Positions 6,746 through 8,333 of a stretch of 8,333 nucleotides of DNA are shown one piece after another (position 1 is the first letter of the stretch; every line of letters starts with the position of its first letter). Below the pieces are notes generated by a model. That model was not told where the DNA came from. It searched no databases and was given only the letters and a program-made list of their open reading frames with translations. The stretch spans positions 1-8,333 of the forward strand of contig SKYZ01000412.1 of the NCBI GenBank assembly GCA_007127625.1, read 5' to 3'. Position numbers and translations under genes: made by a program. This stretch comes from Aquisalimonas sp. (lineage in GTDB: Bacteria > Pseudomonadota > Gammaproteobacteria > Nitrococcales > Aquisalimonadaceae).

Positions 6746-8146
6746 ATGGAAAGGCACACGACTCGATTGGCATATCTAGGTGTCATTGCAACTGCCGGGT
6801 TTGCGGTATCCGGCTGTCTTGGCGGTGGCAGTTCCAGTAGTGGGCGGGATGATGAGGATGGCTCGCCGGATACAACAGAAACCCGCCCCCACGATCAGCG
6901 GGTGTTCGTGATCGACGCCGCAGGCTCCGACGAGTTCGAGGCGCTCGAGGGCCGCGAGACCGACCGCTGGACGGGCGAGCTCAACGGCGCTCGGTACCAC
7001 GTGGAGGTGCCGGAGAACTGGAATCGCATCCTGGTCATGTATGCCCATGGTTACCGCGACGGCGATCCCGAAGAGCTCACGGTGACCAACCCGCAAATCC
7101 GTGAATACCTGATCGATAACAACTTCGCCTGGGCGGCCTCTAGCTACAGCGCCAACTACTATGACGTGCGCGCCGGGGTGGAGGACACCAATGCCCTGGC
7201 GATGGCGTTCAACGGTATCGCCGCCGAGAACGGCCGCAATCTGCAACCCCCGGCTACGAAATACATAATGGGTGTCTCCATGGGCGGGCACGTCGCCGCC
7301 GCGGCCATCGAGCAGGAGACGCGCCAGACCGCGAACAACGTGGTCGACTATGATGGCGCCGCCCCCTTCTGCGGTGTCATGGCGGACACGGAACTGTTCA
7401 ACTATTTCCTTGCCTACAACCTGGCCGCCATGGAACTGGCAGGGGTCGGTGTCCGTTTCCCGGTGGCCTCTGACGAAGCCGATGGCATCACCAGGCAGAT
7501 CCGCGAGGCGCTCTGGGACGATTTCGAAGCGGATCCAGCCAGCGTCAACGAGCAGGGGCAAGTGCTCAAGGACGTGCTGATGCAGCTCTCCGGGGGGCCG
7601 CGCCCCGGCTACGAGGAGGGCTTCGGTCGGTGGCAGGAACAACTCCAGAGTTACCTGGCATCCGATGGGACAATCAACGGCATCCTGAACGCGAACATGC
7701 TGGATACCCGCACCTATCGCGATGCCAGTAACCAGGACTTGATACCGAAGGTAACGCCCGATGCAGGCGCCAACGCACGGCGGGACGACGGCCTGCGCTG
7801 GATTCCCCGGGTCAACGGTGAGTTCAGCGTGCCCGTGGTCAGTACCCATACAACCGGGGATCTTTTCGTCCCCTTGAAAATGCAGCAGATCTACCACGAT
7901 CGGGCTGCAGCGAACGGCAGTGCCAATTACCTGGTTCAACGGGCAATTCGCTCGACGGGTCACTGCGACTTCACCGACCAGGAGAAGATTGACTCGTTTG
8001 CTGCCATGCACGCGTGGGTAGGCGAAGGTACTGTCCCTGCGGGAGATGCGGTGTCGGATCCGGCGGAGGTCGCCAACCCGGAGTTCGGTTGCCGATTCAC
8101 CGATCCCGCAGCACCTGACCTGCAAGGTATCCCGCCGTGCCCCTGA
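6746..8146 (+). CDS. Predicted lipoprotein of the alpha/beta-hydrolase fold (esterase/lipase-like)
   Basis: I chose ATG 6746 over the in-frame ATG 6689. It is preceded by GGGAGAG, and from it the protein opens with a lipoprotein signal: MERHTTR, a hydrophobic stretch, then lipobox VSGC with Cys24. A low-complexity acidic/Ser linker follows (GGGSSSSGRDDEDG, 26-39). The mature body has an oxyanion-type strand ILVMYAHGY (95-103) and the nucleophile elbow GVSMGG (176-181, Ser178). It also has a candidate acid Asp372 in THTTGDLFVP and a candidate His406 in STGHCDF. These fit a Ser-Asp-His triad in the expected order. Cysteines 209, 407, 449 and 465 suggest disulfides, agreeing with export. The tail past 430 is Pro/Asp-rich with two of those Cys. 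The product of 466 residues is likely anchored to the inner leaflet of the outer membrane or exposed outside. The substrate (ester, lipid or polyester) cannot be told. The gene is monocistronic, ending 5 bp before a terminator. Confidence 0.85.
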   Translation: MERHTTRLAYLGVIATAGFAVSGCLGGGSSSSGRDDEDGSPDTTETRPHDQRVFVIDAAGSDEFEALEGRETDRWTGELNGARYHVEVPENWNRILVMYAHGYRDGDPEELTVTNPQIREYLIDNNFAWAASSYSANYYDVRAGVEDTNALAMAFNGIAAENGRNLQPPATKYIMGVSMGGHVAAAAIEQETRQTANNVVDYDGAAPFCGVMADTELFNYFLAYNLAAMELAGVGVRFPVASDEADGITRQIREALWDDFEADPASVNEQGQVLKDVLMQLSGGPRPGYEEGFGRWQEQLQSYLASDGTINGILNANMLDTRTYRDASNQDLIPKVTPDAGANARRDDGLRWIPRVNGEFSVPVVSTHTTGDLFVPLKMQQIYHDRAAANGSANYLVQRAIRSTGHCDFTDQEKIDSFAAMHAWVGEGTVPAGDAVSDPAEVANPEFGCRFTDPAAPDLQGIPPCP

Positions 8147-8151
8147 AAGCA

Positions 8152-8182
8152 AAAGGGCCCACGGCGATGCCGTGGGCCCTTT
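8152..8182. terminator. Strong bidirectional intrinsic terminator
   Basis: A perfect 14-bp inverted repeat, AAAGGGCCCACGGC (8152-8165) and its complement (8169-8182), closes a 3-nt loop (GAT). The stem ends in A/T runs on both sides, so it can work for the hydrolase transcript from the left. It can also work for a minus-strand tRNA transcript from the right, which would have ended at 8190. Confidence 0.9.
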
Positions 8183-8189
8183 CTGAAGA

Positions 8190-8236
8190 TGGTCGGGGTG
8201 GCAGGATTTGAACCTACGACCCCTGCCTCCCGAAGG
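8190..8236 (-). other. 3' half of tRNA-Pro(CGG): probable integrase attachment site (att) remnant
   Basis: On the minus strand this reads as the 3' half of a proline tRNA. It has loop TTCGGGA with anticodon CGG (8232-8230), anticodon-stem strand GGCAG, a variable loop, T-arm GTAGG-TTCAAAT-CCTGC, acceptor strand CACCCCG, discriminator A and encoded CCA (8192-8190). The 5' partner strand should be CTGCC, but past 8236 the sequence diverges to AGCCC and beyond. No D-arm or acceptor 5' strand follows in the remaining 97 bp. Tyrosine integrases commonly cross over in the tRNA anticodon or T region and leave such a 3' duplicate. A tRNA split by an anticodon-loop group I intron is a less likely alternative. 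Confidence 0.82.
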
Positions 8237-8333
8237 GCTTCTGGCTGCGAACAGAGTTTTCCACTGGAAGGTAAAAGCTGTTCTTGGTCAATTTGTTACG
8301 TCTATTCTGCAGTAGTCACAAGCGGCCACCAAT
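8237..8333. mobile_element. Probable outer edge of an integrated element (genomic island or prophage), continuing right
   Basis: The bases beyond the tRNA fragment are visibly poorer in GC than the rest of the window. They carry an imperfect dyad, GAACAG (8249-8254) with CTGTTC (8278-8283) and inner TTTT/AAAA arms. A small palindrome TTCCA-C-TGGAA lies inside it. No gene is seen in this short stretch. Its identity as element DNA rests on adjacency to the truncated tRNA and on composition. Confidence 0.5.

Noticed and set aside
6776..8152. 458-residue minus-strand open frame opposite the hydrolase
   Set aside because: Antisense shadow. The plus strand has a lipoprotein signal, a GxSxG motif and a terminator in the right place.
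8190..8333. Intact tRNA-Pro gene
   Set aside because: The 5' acceptor strand, D-arm and 5' anticodon-stem strand are absent. Pairing stops two bases into the anticodon stem.

Overview
The window is GC-rich chromosomal DNA from a proteobacterium, most likely a gammaproteobacterium of a halophilic or marine type. The grounds are the high GC at third codon positions, the sigma-54/TRAP-transporter module, a FimX-like GGDEF-EAL protein, and a proline tRNA fragment with encoded CCA. Species cannot be fixed from the sequence alone. It holds five protein genes: three on the minus strand on the left, two on the plus strand on the right.

Left part (1-4726, minus strand). Reading right to left, a 676-residue protein with two receiver-like domains, a GGDEF-like and an EAL-like domain is followed after 12 bp by a PAS / sigma-54-activator / Fis-type regulator. 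A 273-bp gap then leads to a TRAP-transporter periplasmic binding protein (dctP-type) whose 3' end is cut by the window edge. The gap holds a nearly perfect sigma-54 promoter (1086-1101) facing the TRAP gene. It also holds three related 18-bp palindromes (1186-1203, 1229-1246, 1249-1266) placed 90-170 bp upstream of the promoter, as expected for enhancer sites of the adjacent activator. The transporter leader can form two hairpins. The circuit can be read almost completely: the activator binds the palindromes and turns on uptake of an unidentified, probably carboxylate, substrate. The FimX-like protein has lost the catalytic residues of every one of its domains and probably acts as a binding or scaffold protein.

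Middle (4727-6461). A divergent intergenic region precedes a membrane-anchored phospholipase D-superfamily protein on the plus strand. Its second HKD motif lacks the usual aspartate.

Right part (6462-8333). A 284-bp gap with three alternating inverted repeats (two mutually exclusive hairpins) precedes a predicted lipoprotein of the alpha/beta-hydrolase fold with a Ser-Asp-His triad. A 14-bp-stem terminator follows. Immediately after it lies the 3' half of a tRNA-Pro (anticodon CGG) on the minus strand with no 5' half. This is the classic scar of integrase insertion into a tRNA gene. The more AT-rich DNA from about 8237 to the end of the window is then probably the first bases of a genomic island or prophage that continues to the right.
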